From positions 105,095 through 113,333 of the forward strand of contig DEBW01000086.1 in NCBI GenBank assembly GCA_002348905.1: a stretch of 8,239 nucleotides of DNA, in the 5' to 3' direction. The stretch comes from Ruminococcus flavefaciens. GTDB lineage: Bacteria; Bacillota; Clostridia; Oscillospirales; Ruminococcaceae. Shown here piece after piece: positions 1-4,790 of the stretch (position 1 is the first letter of the stretch; each line of letters begins with the position of its first letter). Position numbers and translations under genes: made by a program. The notes beneath the pieces were generated by a model that made no database searches, was not told where the DNA came from, and was given only the letters and a program-made list of their open reading frames with translations.

Positions 1-30
1 TTTTAGCCATTCTTTTAAGAATGACTAAAA
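1..30. repeat. Imperfect palindrome at the window edge
   Basis: Bases 1-14 pair with 17-30 at 13 of 14 positions (arms TTTTAGCCATTCTT and AAGAATGACTAAAA) around a 2-base centre. There is no T-run after the second arm, so it is not a convincing terminator for a gene to the left. It could be the end of a longer structure cut by the window, or a protein-binding palindrome. Confidence 0.35.
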
Positions 31-51
31 ATTCACCCTTTTAAGAGCGCT

Positions 52-165
52 TGGACGATTGTGGGACTCTGTCCCACACCCTGCCAAGGCTCTGCCTTTG
101 GAATCCGGCAGGGAACACAGTCCCCTGCACCCCGAATTCTTTATTGTTTCACGACAATTCGTCCA
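52..165. repeat. Composite hairpin repeat (REP/MITE-like intergenic element)
   Basis: The outer arms TGGACGATTGT (52-62) and ACAATTCGTCCA (154-165) are inverted copies differing by one inserted base. Inside are nested and tandem hairpins: GTGGGA/TCCCAC (61-66 with 72-77); CCCTGCC/GGCAGGG (79-85 with 107-113) enclosing AAGGC/GCCTT (86-90 with 94-98); and GGGA/TCCC (111-114 with 121-124). No reading frame is visible. From memory, GGGACTCTGTCCC-type hairpin strings are common between genes in Ruminococcus-like genomes, but I cannot confirm copy number here. It is most likely a non-autonomous dispersed repeat. It could form a multi-arm structure in DNA or RNA. Confidence 0.6.
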
Positions 166-257
166 GTTTGTTCGCCAGCGTGGGATAGGTAAGGACGACA
201 GATAAAGTGAGCGAGCAAAGCAAGCGCCCTTGTAATTGCGCTGCGGTCGCTTACCGC

Positions 258-286
258 TTGCAATACAGTGTGAAATATGCTACAAT
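258..286 (+). promoter_or_regulatory. Sigma-A promoter of the CNNM gene
   Basis: The -35 box is TTGCAA (258-263) and the -10 box TACAAT (281-286), with a 17-base spacer. Transcription should begin near 293, giving a leader of under 30 bases. The -35 box lies within the right half of the imperfect inverted repeat 235-264, which could affect access to it. Confidence 0.65.
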
Positions 287-308
287 ATATCTATTATAAG
301 CTTTTTTG

Positions 309-314
309 AAAGGA
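309..314 (+). promoter_or_regulatory. Ribosome binding site that decides the CNNM start
   Basis: AAAGGA ends 5 bases before the ATG at 320. It overlaps the other in-frame ATG at 314, which it therefore cannot serve. This favours 320 over 314 and over the far-upstream ATG at 236. Confidence 0.65.
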
Positions 315-319
315 TGAAT

Positions 320-1588
320 ATGGAAAAATCAGATATATGGAAAATCGTTCTCGTTATTTCTATGATGGTGTTTTCTGCGCTGTTTTCAAGCACTGAGACC
401 GCTTTTTCCAGCGTTAACAAGCTGAGACTTAAAAATTATGAGGCTCAGGGAAATAAAAAGGCTGCAAAGGCTCTTAAACTCGCTAACCGCTTCGATGAAG
501 TCCTTACGGCGGTGCTTATAGGAAATAATATCGTGAATATCGCTTCATCTTCTGTAAGTACCCTTCTTTTTGTAAGCCTTTTCGGAAGCAAGGGTGCTGG
601 TATATCTACGGCGGTAATAACTGTGCTTGTGCTTATTTTCTGCGAGGTATTGCCAAAATCATACGCAAAGAAAAACGCCGAGAAGATAACTCTTGCGTTT
701 GCTGCGCCGCTTACTGCGCTTGTTATTGTGCTTAAACCGCTTGTGCTGATACTCAACAAGCTGTCGGCACTTCTCGCAAAAGGCGATACTGCTCCGACCG
801 TTACCGAGGACGAACTGAAATACATGATAGACGAGATCGAGGAAGAAGGCGTTATCGAAGAACAGGAGAGCGAACTCGTAAAGAGCGCTCTTGAATTTGA
901 CGAGATAAGCGTTGATGAGATACTCATTCCCCGTGTAAAGATTATCGGTGCTGAACTTAACTCAACTATAGACGAGATAAAAGAGCTTTTCAGCAAGGAA
1001 ATGTACTCCCGTCTGCCGGTATATGAGAAAAGCCTTGATAATATCGTGGGAATAATCACAAACAAGGCTTTCTTCAAGATGCTTGTCGAGGGTAAGTACG
1101 ATATACGTGAGATAATACAGGAAGTTCCGCACATCGCCGATACAAAGCTTATCAGCGAGGCTATGCGCTTCATGCAGAGGTCAAAAGTGCATCTTGCTGT
1201 AGTTACTGACCAGTACGGCGGTACAAAGGGTATCGTTACCCTTGAAGACATCATCGAGGAACTTGTCGGCGAGATATACGACGAGGATGACGAGATAGAA
1301 ACCAATCTCGTGAAACTCTCTGATACTCGATATGAAGCTGCCGGAGACCTTAATATAACCGAACTGCTCGAAGCTCTTGGATTTGACGAGGATATGATAG
1401 AGTCTGAGTATTCGACGGTCGGAGGCTGGATAACTGAACTTCTTGAACATATCCCCGAAGCCGGCGAGACTGCTGAAAGAGGCGTTTTCCGTCTTACGGC
1501 CACAGAAGTAAATGAACAGAACGTCGAAAAGGTTATGATAGAGCTTCTTCCGGCTGAGGATGAAAATGACGGGGACGATGAGAAATAA
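320..1588 (+). CDS. CNNM-domain membrane protein with CBS pair (CorC/HlyC-like ion transporter)
   Basis: A 422-residue integral membrane protein of the CNNM/CorC family (UPF0053; often annotated 'hemolysin'). Bacterial members transport or regulate Mg2+ or other divalent cations at the cytoplasmic membrane. Residues 1-160 form the transmembrane CNNM (DUF21) domain with the family's conserved patches: SSTETAFSSVN (23-33), IGNNIVN (67-73) and the EVLPKS turn (109-114). An acidic linker (162-195) leads to a tandem CBS pair (about 200-318) ending in the signature VVTDQYGG...GIVTLEDIIEELVGEI (294-318). Residues 335-410 match the CorC_HlyC C-terminal domain, and the tail is acidic. Length is usual for the family. 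I chose the start at 320 because AAAGGA sits 5 bases upstream and a promoter lies at 258-286. It appears monocistronic, ending at the terminator 1756-1789. The family is secure; the exact ion is not. Confidence 0.93.
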   Translation: MEKSDIWKIVLVISMMVFSALFSSTETAFSSVNKLRLKNYEAQGNKKAAKALKLANRFDEVLTAVLIGNNIVNIASSSVSTLLFVSLFGSKGAGISTAVITVLVLIFCEVLPKSYAKKNAEKITLAFAAPLTALVIVLKPLVLILNKLSALLAKGDTAPTVTEDELKYMIDEIEEEGVIEEQESELVKSALEFDEISVDEILIPRVKIIGAELNSTIDEIKELFSKEMYSRLPVYEKSLDNIVGIITNKAFFKMLVEGKYDIREIIQEVPHIADTKLISEAMRFMQRSKVHLAVVTDQYGGTKGIVTLEDIIEELVGEIYDEDDEIETNLVKLSDTRYEAAGDLNITELLEALGFDEDMIESEYSTVGGWITELLEHIPEAGETAERGVFRLTATEVNEQNVEKVMIELLPAEDENDGDDEK

Positions 1589-1648
1589 TAAGGACGGATT
1601 GCATTATCTCAAAATGTCGAAAAGTATGATTTATTCAAAATTGCAACA

Positions 1649-1721
1649 CGGACGGCGAATCGCCGTCCCTACAATTGTGGTATTTATCGTATTTTTTGTA
1701 GGGACGACCATTGGTCGTCCG
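1649..1721. repeat. Inverted pair of palindromic repeats
   Basis: Two 19-base perfect palindromes, GGACGGCGAATCGCCGTCC (1650-1668) and GGACGACCATTGGTCGTCC (1702-1720), face each other. They are joined through a perfect 10-base inverted repeat GTCCCTACAA (1665-1674) / TTGTAGGGAC (1696-1705). The two 26-base arms (1649-1674 and the reverse complement of 1696-1721) agree at 22 positions. All four differences are paired changes that keep the hairpin: G-C versus A-T, and G-C versus C-G. No ORF lies inside. The TGTAGGGACGACC motif resembles, from memory, a dispersed repeat of many Clostridia. It could be a MITE-like element or a structured RNA at the 3' end of the CNNM transcript. Confidence 0.75.
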
Positions 1722-1755
1722 CTAATTTTACTATAAATAATATGTTTATTGACGG

Positions 1756-1789
1756 AATAAGAGGACAATTTGCGTCCTCTTATTTTTTT
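1756..1789 (+). terminator. Intrinsic terminator after the CNNM gene
   Basis: AATAAGAGGAC (1756-1766) pairs perfectly with GTCCTCTTATT (1774-1784) around a 7-base loop. Seven T follow or overlap the stem end (1783-1789). It insulates the ylxM promoter that begins 21 bases downstream. Confidence 0.88.
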
Positions 1790-1809
1790 CTTTTAATTTC
1801 AGAAAATGC

Positions 1810-1838
1810 TTGACAAATCGTCGGGGATAGTGTATAAT
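1810..1838 (+). promoter_or_regulatory. Consensus sigma-A promoter of the ylxM-ffh operon
   Basis: The -35 box TTGACA (1810-1815) and -10 box TATAAT (1833-1838) both match consensus perfectly, with a 17-base spacer. The start is predicted near 1845, giving a leader of about 36 bases. Such strength fits constitutive high expression of the SRP and ribosomal genes downstream. Confidence 0.92.
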
Positions 1839-1880
1839 GTGTAAAGTGATTTTAGATTACACCACTACAGGAGCTTTAAT

Positions 1881-2216
1881 ATGGCAAAAGAACTTAAATT
1901 CGTTATGCTGCTCGATTGCTACGGCGATCTGCTCACTGAGCACCAGCGCAGCGTTATGGAGCTGTATTACTGCGAGGATCTCTCCCTTGCGGAGATAGGT
2001 CAGCCGCTCGGTATCACCCGTCAGGCTGTGAGAAGCCTTATCAAGCGTACTGAGGATATCCTCCTCAACTATGAGGAAAATCTCGGATTCGCTGAAAGAC
2101 TGGGCAAAATGCGTGAATGTTTCGATAATATTTCCGCTGCCGCTGCTGATATCTCCGAAACAGCCACTAAGGACGAGATACTTCGTCAGATAGAGCTTGG
2201 AAAGAAACTGCTGTAG
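1881..2216 (+). CDS. ylxM: YlxM-like SRP-associated helix-turn-helix protein
   Basis: A 111-residue cytoplasmic protein of the YlxM/p13 (UPF0122) family. Members are encoded just before ffh in Gram-positive bacteria. In Streptococcus, YlxM was reported to associate with the signal recognition particle and modulate it. The sequence shows the family pattern LLDCYGDLLTEHQRSV (10-25), then YYCEDLSLAEIG (29-40) and a sigma-70 region-4-like helix-turn-helix at about 34-58 (LSLAEI...GITRQAV..LIKR). A helical C-terminal tail rich in A, D and E follows. AGGAG (1869-1873) lies 7 bases before the ATG. It is the first gene of the operon, with ffh 34 bases downstream and no terminator between. Within the HTH it reads VRSLIKR; as I recall the family more often has VxDxIKR, a minor variation. 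The call rests equally on sequence and on position next to ffh. Confidence 0.9.
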   Translation: MAKELKFVMLLDCYGDLLTEHQRSVMELYYCEDLSLAEIGQPLGITRQAVRSLIKRTEDILLNYEENLGFAERLGKMRECFDNISAAAADISETATKDEILRQIELGKKLL

Positions 2217-2250
2217 TTAATATATATTTTATATAAGGAGGCTGCCCCGT

Positions 2251-3633
2251 ATGGCATTTGAAGGACTTTCTGAAAAACTGAATAATGTGTTCAAAAAGCT
2301 TAAATCAAGAGGAAAGCTCACTGAAAGTGATGTCAATGAGGCAATGCGTGAAGTTAAACTCGCTCTCCTTGAAGCTGACGTAAGCTACAAGGTCGTTAAA
2401 GACTTCGTTAAGAAAGTCTCTGAAAGAGCTGTCGGCGAGGAAGTTCTCGCAAGCCTTACTCCTGCTCAGCAGGTAATAAAAATCGTTAATGAAGAGCTTA
2501 TAACCCTCATGGGTAACAGCAATTCAAGAATAAATTTCGCTTCAAAACCTCCTACGGTCATCATGATGTGCGGACTTCAGGGTTCTGGTAAGACAACCCA
2601 CGCTGCAAAGCTCGCTAAGATGCTCAAAAAGGAAGGACACCGTCCTCTCCTTGCAGCCTGCGATATCTACCGTCCTGCCGCTATCAACCAGCTTCAGATA
2701 GTTGGTCACAAGGCTGACGTAAAGGTTTTTGAAATGGGACAGATAGATCCTGTTATAATCGCTAAACAGGCTCTTGCTCATGCTAAAGACCACGGCAATG
2801 ATATCCTTATCATTGATACCGCCGGCAGACTTCATGTTGATGAAGAACTCATGGAAGAGCTGAAAAAAATAAAAGAGCTTACTCAGCCGGACGAGATCAT
2901 GCTCGTTGTTGACGCTATGACCGGTCAGGACGCTGTAAACGTTGCCAAGGCTTTCGATGATGCTGTAGGTATCACAAGCGTTCTTATGTCAAAGCTCGAT
3001 TCCGATACCAGAGGCGGTGCTGCACTTTCTGTACTCGCTGTTACAGGTAAGCCTATCAAGTACGTTGGTATGGGCGAAAAGCTCGACGATTTCGAGCAGT
3101 TCCACCCTGAGCGTATGGCTTCTCGTATCCTTGGTATGGGCGACGTTCTTACCCTCATTGAGAGAGCTGAGAACGTTATGACCAAGCAGGAAGCTGAAAA
3201 GCTTACTCAGAAATTCAAGGAAAATAAGTTCGATATGGACGATCTCCTCGATCAGATGAAGCAGATAAGAAGAATGGGGTCTATGAAGTCCATTATCGGT
3301 ATGCTCCCAGGTCTCGGAGACAAGCTCAAAGATGTTGATGTTGACGACAGCCAGCTCAACCGCATAGAGGCTATAATCACTTCTATGACCAAGGCTGAGA
3401 GAGCTAAGCCGTCTATCATAAATCCTTCCCGCAAAAAGCGTATCGCTGCTGGTTCAGGTACAAGCGTTGAAGAAGTTAACCGCTTACTGAAACAGTTCGA
3501 TCAGATGCAGAAGATGATGAAGCAGTTCACCGGCAAAAACAGCAAGATGAACCTCAGAAAGGCTCGTAAACAGCTCGCTGGCATGAACTTCGACAAACTT
3601 TCCGGAAAGGGCGGCGGAAATCTGCCTTTCTAA
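2251..3633 (+). CDS. ffh: Signal recognition particle GTPase Ffh
   Basis: A 460-residue SRP54 homologue. It binds SRP RNA and the signal sequences of nascent chains, and pairs with the receptor FtsY to deliver ribosomes to the Sec translocon. The N domain (1-90) contains ALLEADV (38-44). The G domain (about 100-295) shows the P-loop GLQGSGKT (108-115), the insertion-box motif CDIYRPAA (137-144), DTAGR (189-193) and the base-specificity motif SKLD (247-250) followed by SDTRGG (251-256). The M domain (300-450) has the methionine-rich MLPGLGDKL region (351-359), the RNA-binding signature SRKKRIAAGSGTSVEEVNRL (393-412), and a Met/Lys-rich end. AAGGAGG (2235-2241) lies 9 bases before the ATG. The G4 motif is S rather than the more usual T-K-x-D, a conservative change. 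Length is normal and the gene looks intact. ftsY is not in this window. Confidence 0.98.
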   Translation: MAFEGLSEKLNNVFKKLKSRGKLTESDVNEAMREVKLALLEADVSYKVVKDFVKKVSERAVGEEVLASLTPAQQVIKIVNEELITLMGNSNSRINFASKPPTVIMMCGLQGSGKTTHAAKLAKMLKKEGHRPLLAACDIYRPAAINQLQIVGHKADVKVFEMGQIDPVIIAKQALAHAKDHGNDILIIDTAGRLHVDEELMEELKKIKELTQPDEIMLVVDAMTGQDAVNVAKAFDDAVGITSVLMSKLDSDTRGGAALSVLAVTGKPIKYVGMGEKLDDFEQFHPERMASRILGMGDVLTLIERAENVMTKQEAEKLTQKFKENKFDMDDLLDQMKQIRRMGSMKSIIGMLPGLGDKLKDVDVDDSQLNRIEAIITSMTKAERAKPSIINPSRKKRIAAGSGTSVEEVNRLLKQFDQMQKMMKQFTGKNSKMNLRKARKQLAGMNFDKLSGKGGGNLPF

Positions 3634-3636
3634 ACT

Positions 3637-3870
3637 ATGACAGATATTACTCCGATACTTTTCCGATACAGATACAGACACCGCTACAACCATAAAACGG
3701 CTGCCGGAAGCACTATGTTCTGGATAGGAGCTGTTGTGTTCCTTATCTTCAACTGTATGTCAAAATACGGCGGAGAACGCTTGAAAAATAACAGAGTTGT
3801 CGGTATTATGGCTTTGATCGGTCTGGGACTTATACTTATATCATATCCTGTAGATATGATACTTGCTTAA
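3637..3870 (+). CDS. Small hypothetical two-helix membrane protein
   Basis: A 77-codon frame beginning 3 bases after the ffh stop; I do not recognise a family. Residues 1-26 are basic and aromatic (FRYRYRHRYNHK at 9-20). Two hydrophobic segments follow at about 28-41 (FWIGAVVFLIFNCM) and 54-75 (VVGIMALIGLGLILISYP...). Between them is a charged turn, KYGGERLKNNR (43-53), suggesting a hairpin in the membrane. The start is uncertain. The ATG at 3637 has no good ribosome binding site and would depend on coupling to ffh. An internal ATG at 3715 (51-residue product holding both helices) has GGAAG 4 bases upstream. Its position inside the ffh-rpsP interval is unusual, because in many Firmicutes these genes are adjacent. 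Coding character is plausible rather than proven. Confidence 0.6.
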   Translation: MTDITPILFRYRYRHRYNHKTAAGSTMFWIGAVVFLIFNCMSKYGGERLKNNRVVGIMALIGLGLILISYPVDMILA

Positions 3871-3918
3871 ATTGATTTCAATGCGACGTCTCCCGCCGCT
3901 TGATATATAATATTTTAT

Positions 3919-3926
3919 GGAGGTGA
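3919..3926 (+). promoter_or_regulatory. Very strong ribosome binding site of rpsP
   Basis: GGAGGTGA is fully complementary to the 3' end of 16S rRNA and ends 6 bases before the ATG at 3933. This fits the high output needed for a ribosomal protein. A TATAAT (3906-3911) just upstream has no matching -35 box and lies too close to serve as a separate promoter. Confidence 0.75.
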
Positions 3927-3932
3927 ATTTAA

Positions 3933-4175
3933 ATGGCAGTTAAAATCAGACTCAGAAGAATGGGTGCTAAGAAGGCTCCTTTCTATCGTGTAGTTGTTGC
4001 TGATTCAAGATATCCAAGAGATGGTAGATTCGTTGAGGAGATCGGTTTCTATGATCCTACTAAGGAGCCTTCAGTAGTTAAGATCGACGCTGATAAGGCT
4101 AAGGAGTGGATCGCTAAGGGCGCTCAGCCTACTGATACCGTTAAGGTTATCCTGAAGAAGGAAGGCATCCTTTAA
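3933..4175 (+). CDS. rpsP: 30S ribosomal protein S16
   Basis: An 80-residue ribosomal protein bS16, which binds 16S rRNA in the body of the small subunit and is needed for 30S assembly. The sequence begins with the family hallmark MAVKIRLRRMGAKKAPFYR (1-19). It continues with VVADSRYPRDGRFVEEIGFY (21-40), DP (41-42) and the C-terminal AKEWIAKGAQPTDTV (56-70). Length is typical. It is followed after 70 bases by khpA, the common Firmicutes order. No separate promoter is convincing, so expression is probably from the ylxM promoter. The codons favour GCT, GTT and AAG, as expected of a highly expressed gene. Confidence 0.98.
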   Translation: MAVKIRLRRMGAKKAPFYRVVVADSRYPRDGRFVEEIGFYDPTKEPSVVKIDADKAKEWIAKGAQPTDTVKVILKKEGIL

Positions 4176-4191
4176 TCAGCTCGGCTTAGGA

Positions 4192-4219
4192 AGAGGTGGG
4201 ACATAATGTCTCTGCCTCT
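4192..4219 (+). promoter_or_regulatory. Hairpin in the rpsP-khpA intergenic leader
   Basis: AGAGG (4192-4196) pairs with CCTCT (4215-4219), and GGGACAT (4198-4204) with ATGTCTC (4206-4212), including one G-T pair. The stem contains the ribosome binding site and ATG of the possible 12-codon leader ORF. There is no T-run after it, so it is not a terminator. It may be an RNA processing or translation-control structure. Confidence 0.45.
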
Positions 4220-4244
4220 GCTCCGAAAGCTTTACGGAGGTTAA
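4206..4244 (+). CDS. Possible 12-codon leader ORF upstream of khpA
   Basis: The frame encodes MSLPLLRKLYGG. GAGGTG (4193-4198) lies at a workable distance upstream, and its TAA (4242-4244) ends one base before the khpA ATG (4246). A ribosome reading it would pass through and open the hairpin that covers the khpA ribosome binding site, and could then re-initiate. The peptide itself looks unremarkable. A frame this short can arise by chance, so this is only a candidate. Confidence 0.28.
   Translation: MSLPLLRKLYGG
4221..4240 (+). promoter_or_regulatory. khpA ribosome binding site inside a small hairpin
   Basis: GGAGG (4236-4240) lies 5 bases before the khpA ATG. CTCCG (4221-4225) can pair with CGGAG (4235-4239) around a 9-base loop (AAAGCTTTA), covering four of the five binding-site bases. 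With 5 base pairs the hairpin is weak to moderate, so it may tune rather than block initiation. Confidence 0.45.
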
Positions 4245-4245
4245 A

Positions 4246-4479
4246 ATGAAAGATTTATTATATGCTATCGCTGCTGGTCTTGTAGAAGATAAGTCAGCTA
4301 TAAAGATCGTTGAGGACGAGCCGGATGCAGAAGGCGTTATCGTTTTCCACCTTTCAGTTGCTCCTGACGATATGGGTAGAGTTATCGGTAAACAGGGCAG
4401 GATCGCAAAAGCGCTCAGAACTATCATGAGAGCTGGCGCTGCTAAGAAGGATCTTAAAGTCTCTGTTACAATTGAATAA
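4246..4479 (+). CDS. khpA: KH-domain RNA-binding protein KhpA
   Basis: A 77-residue single KH-domain protein (YlqC family). In Gram-positive bacteria KhpA forms homodimers and heterodimers with KhpB/EloR, binds many transcripts and affects cell elongation and division. The sequence shows the N-terminal MKDLLYAIAAGLVED helix (1-15), a beta strand VIVFHLSVAP (31-40), and the nucleic-acid-binding loop GKQG (48-51) in DDMGRVIGKQGRIAKALR (41-58). It ends with the strand LKVSVTIE (70-77). It lies directly after rpsP, as is usual in Firmicutes, and is the last gene of this transcript: a terminator begins 6 bases after its stop. Normally rimM, trmD and rplS follow, but here they do not. Confidence 0.95.
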   Translation: MKDLLYAIAAGLVEDKSAIKIVEDEPDAEGVIVFHLSVAPDDMGRVIGKQGRIAKALRTIMRAGAAKKDLKVSVTIE

Positions 4480-4484
4480 GAATT

Positions 4485-4538
4485 ATCCGCCGAGAGGGGC
4501 GTTAGTTAGATAATGCTCTTCGCACAGGCGGATTTTTT
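4485..4538 (+). terminator. Intrinsic terminator ending the ylxM-khpA operon
   Basis: ATCCGCC (4485-4491) pairs with GGCGGAT (4527-4533), followed by TTTTTT (4533-4538). The intervening bases form a second stem: GAGGGGCGTTA (4494-4504... to the loop) with TAATGCTCTTC, 11 pairs including G-T pairs, around the loop GTTAGA. The result is one long, slightly interrupted stem. Confidence 0.82.
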
Positions 4539-4724
4539 GCGGAATGCTGCTGATATACCGCAAATCAAAAGGGACTCGAACGACGATATACAGCGACATA
4601 TATGACGTATATACTAAGGGGATAATCGAAGGGGATTCTTTGCTCCACTTCGTCAAAATGGCATAAATTAAACCGTTATTTATTGTGATTATAAACAAAA
4701 ATTTTTAATTTTTTATTACAACAC
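4539..4724. other. Non-coding stretch between khpA terminator and lysR promoter
   Basis: No gene is supported. Bases 4627-4652 fold as CGAAGgGGA/TCCaCTTCG with the loop TTCTTTGC. The words GGGGATTCTTTGCTCCACTT (4631-4650) resemble, from memory, the dispersed 'attcttcgctccgcttcg' repeats of many bacteria, so part of this stretch may be a decayed repeat. The last 50 bases are very A+T-rich and lead into the promoter. Confidence 0.4.
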
Positions 4725-4753
4725 TTGCATATTGATTTTATATATGGTATAAT
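4725..4753 (+). promoter_or_regulatory. Promoter of the LysR-type regulator, with possible autoregulatory dyad
   Basis: TTGCAT (4725-4730) and TATAAT (4748-4753) are separated by 17 bases. The -10 box is extended (TGG at 4745-4747). A dyad TTGATT (4732-4737) / AATCAA (4757-4762) straddles the -10 box and the expected start near 4760. It is placed where a regulator would block polymerase. Confidence 0.78.
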
Positions 4754-4778
4754 ATGAATCAAATATACTAGGTAAAGC

Positions 4779-4782
4779 GAGG
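4779..4782 (+). promoter_or_regulatory. Ribosome binding site that decides the LysR-type start
   Basis: GAGG ends 8 bases before the ATG at 4791 and only 2 bases before the in-frame TTG at 4785. The ATG is therefore the likely start, giving the familiar N-terminus MKLQQLEYV. Confidence 0.6.
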
Positions 4783-4790
4783 TTTTGCGT

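Larger units (their letters stand above)
1..319. other. Non-coding stretch left of the CNNM gene
   Basis: No credible gene is seen on either strand. The stretch contains the edge palindrome (1-30), the composite hairpin repeat (52-165), a low-complexity segment rich in GCGAGC/AAAGC words (about 206-228), an imperfect inverted repeat (235-264), and the promoter and ribosome binding site of the following gene. The frame upstream of residue 1 of that gene stays open back to an ATG at 236. That extension crosses the promoter and has no membrane-protein character, so I do not treat it as coding. Confidence 0.6.

Noticed and set aside
236..319. N-terminal extension of the CNNM frame back to an ATG at 236
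   Set aside because: It runs through a TTGCAA-17-TACAAT promoter, has no ribosome binding site, and adds residues unlike the family N-terminus.
445..1503. Long serine-rich minus-strand reading frame opposite the CNNM gene
   Set aside because: Low-complexity antisense shadow of a well-supported gene, with no ribosome binding site or recognisable domain.
2997..3018. SKLD in Ffh instead of TKxD as a defect in the GTPase
   Set aside because: A conservative Ser/Thr change in an otherwise complete set of Ffh motifs; no loss of function is implied.
3906..3911. TATAAT just before rpsP as a separate promoter
   Set aside because: No -35 box at a suitable distance, and the predicted start would fall on the ribosome binding site.
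4571..4581. GGGACTCGAAC, which on the minus strand reads like a tRNA T-arm (GTTCGAGTCCC)
   Set aside because: Flanking bases do not form the 5-pair T stem, and no acceptor, D or anticodon arms fit around it. There is no sign of an integration site at khpA.
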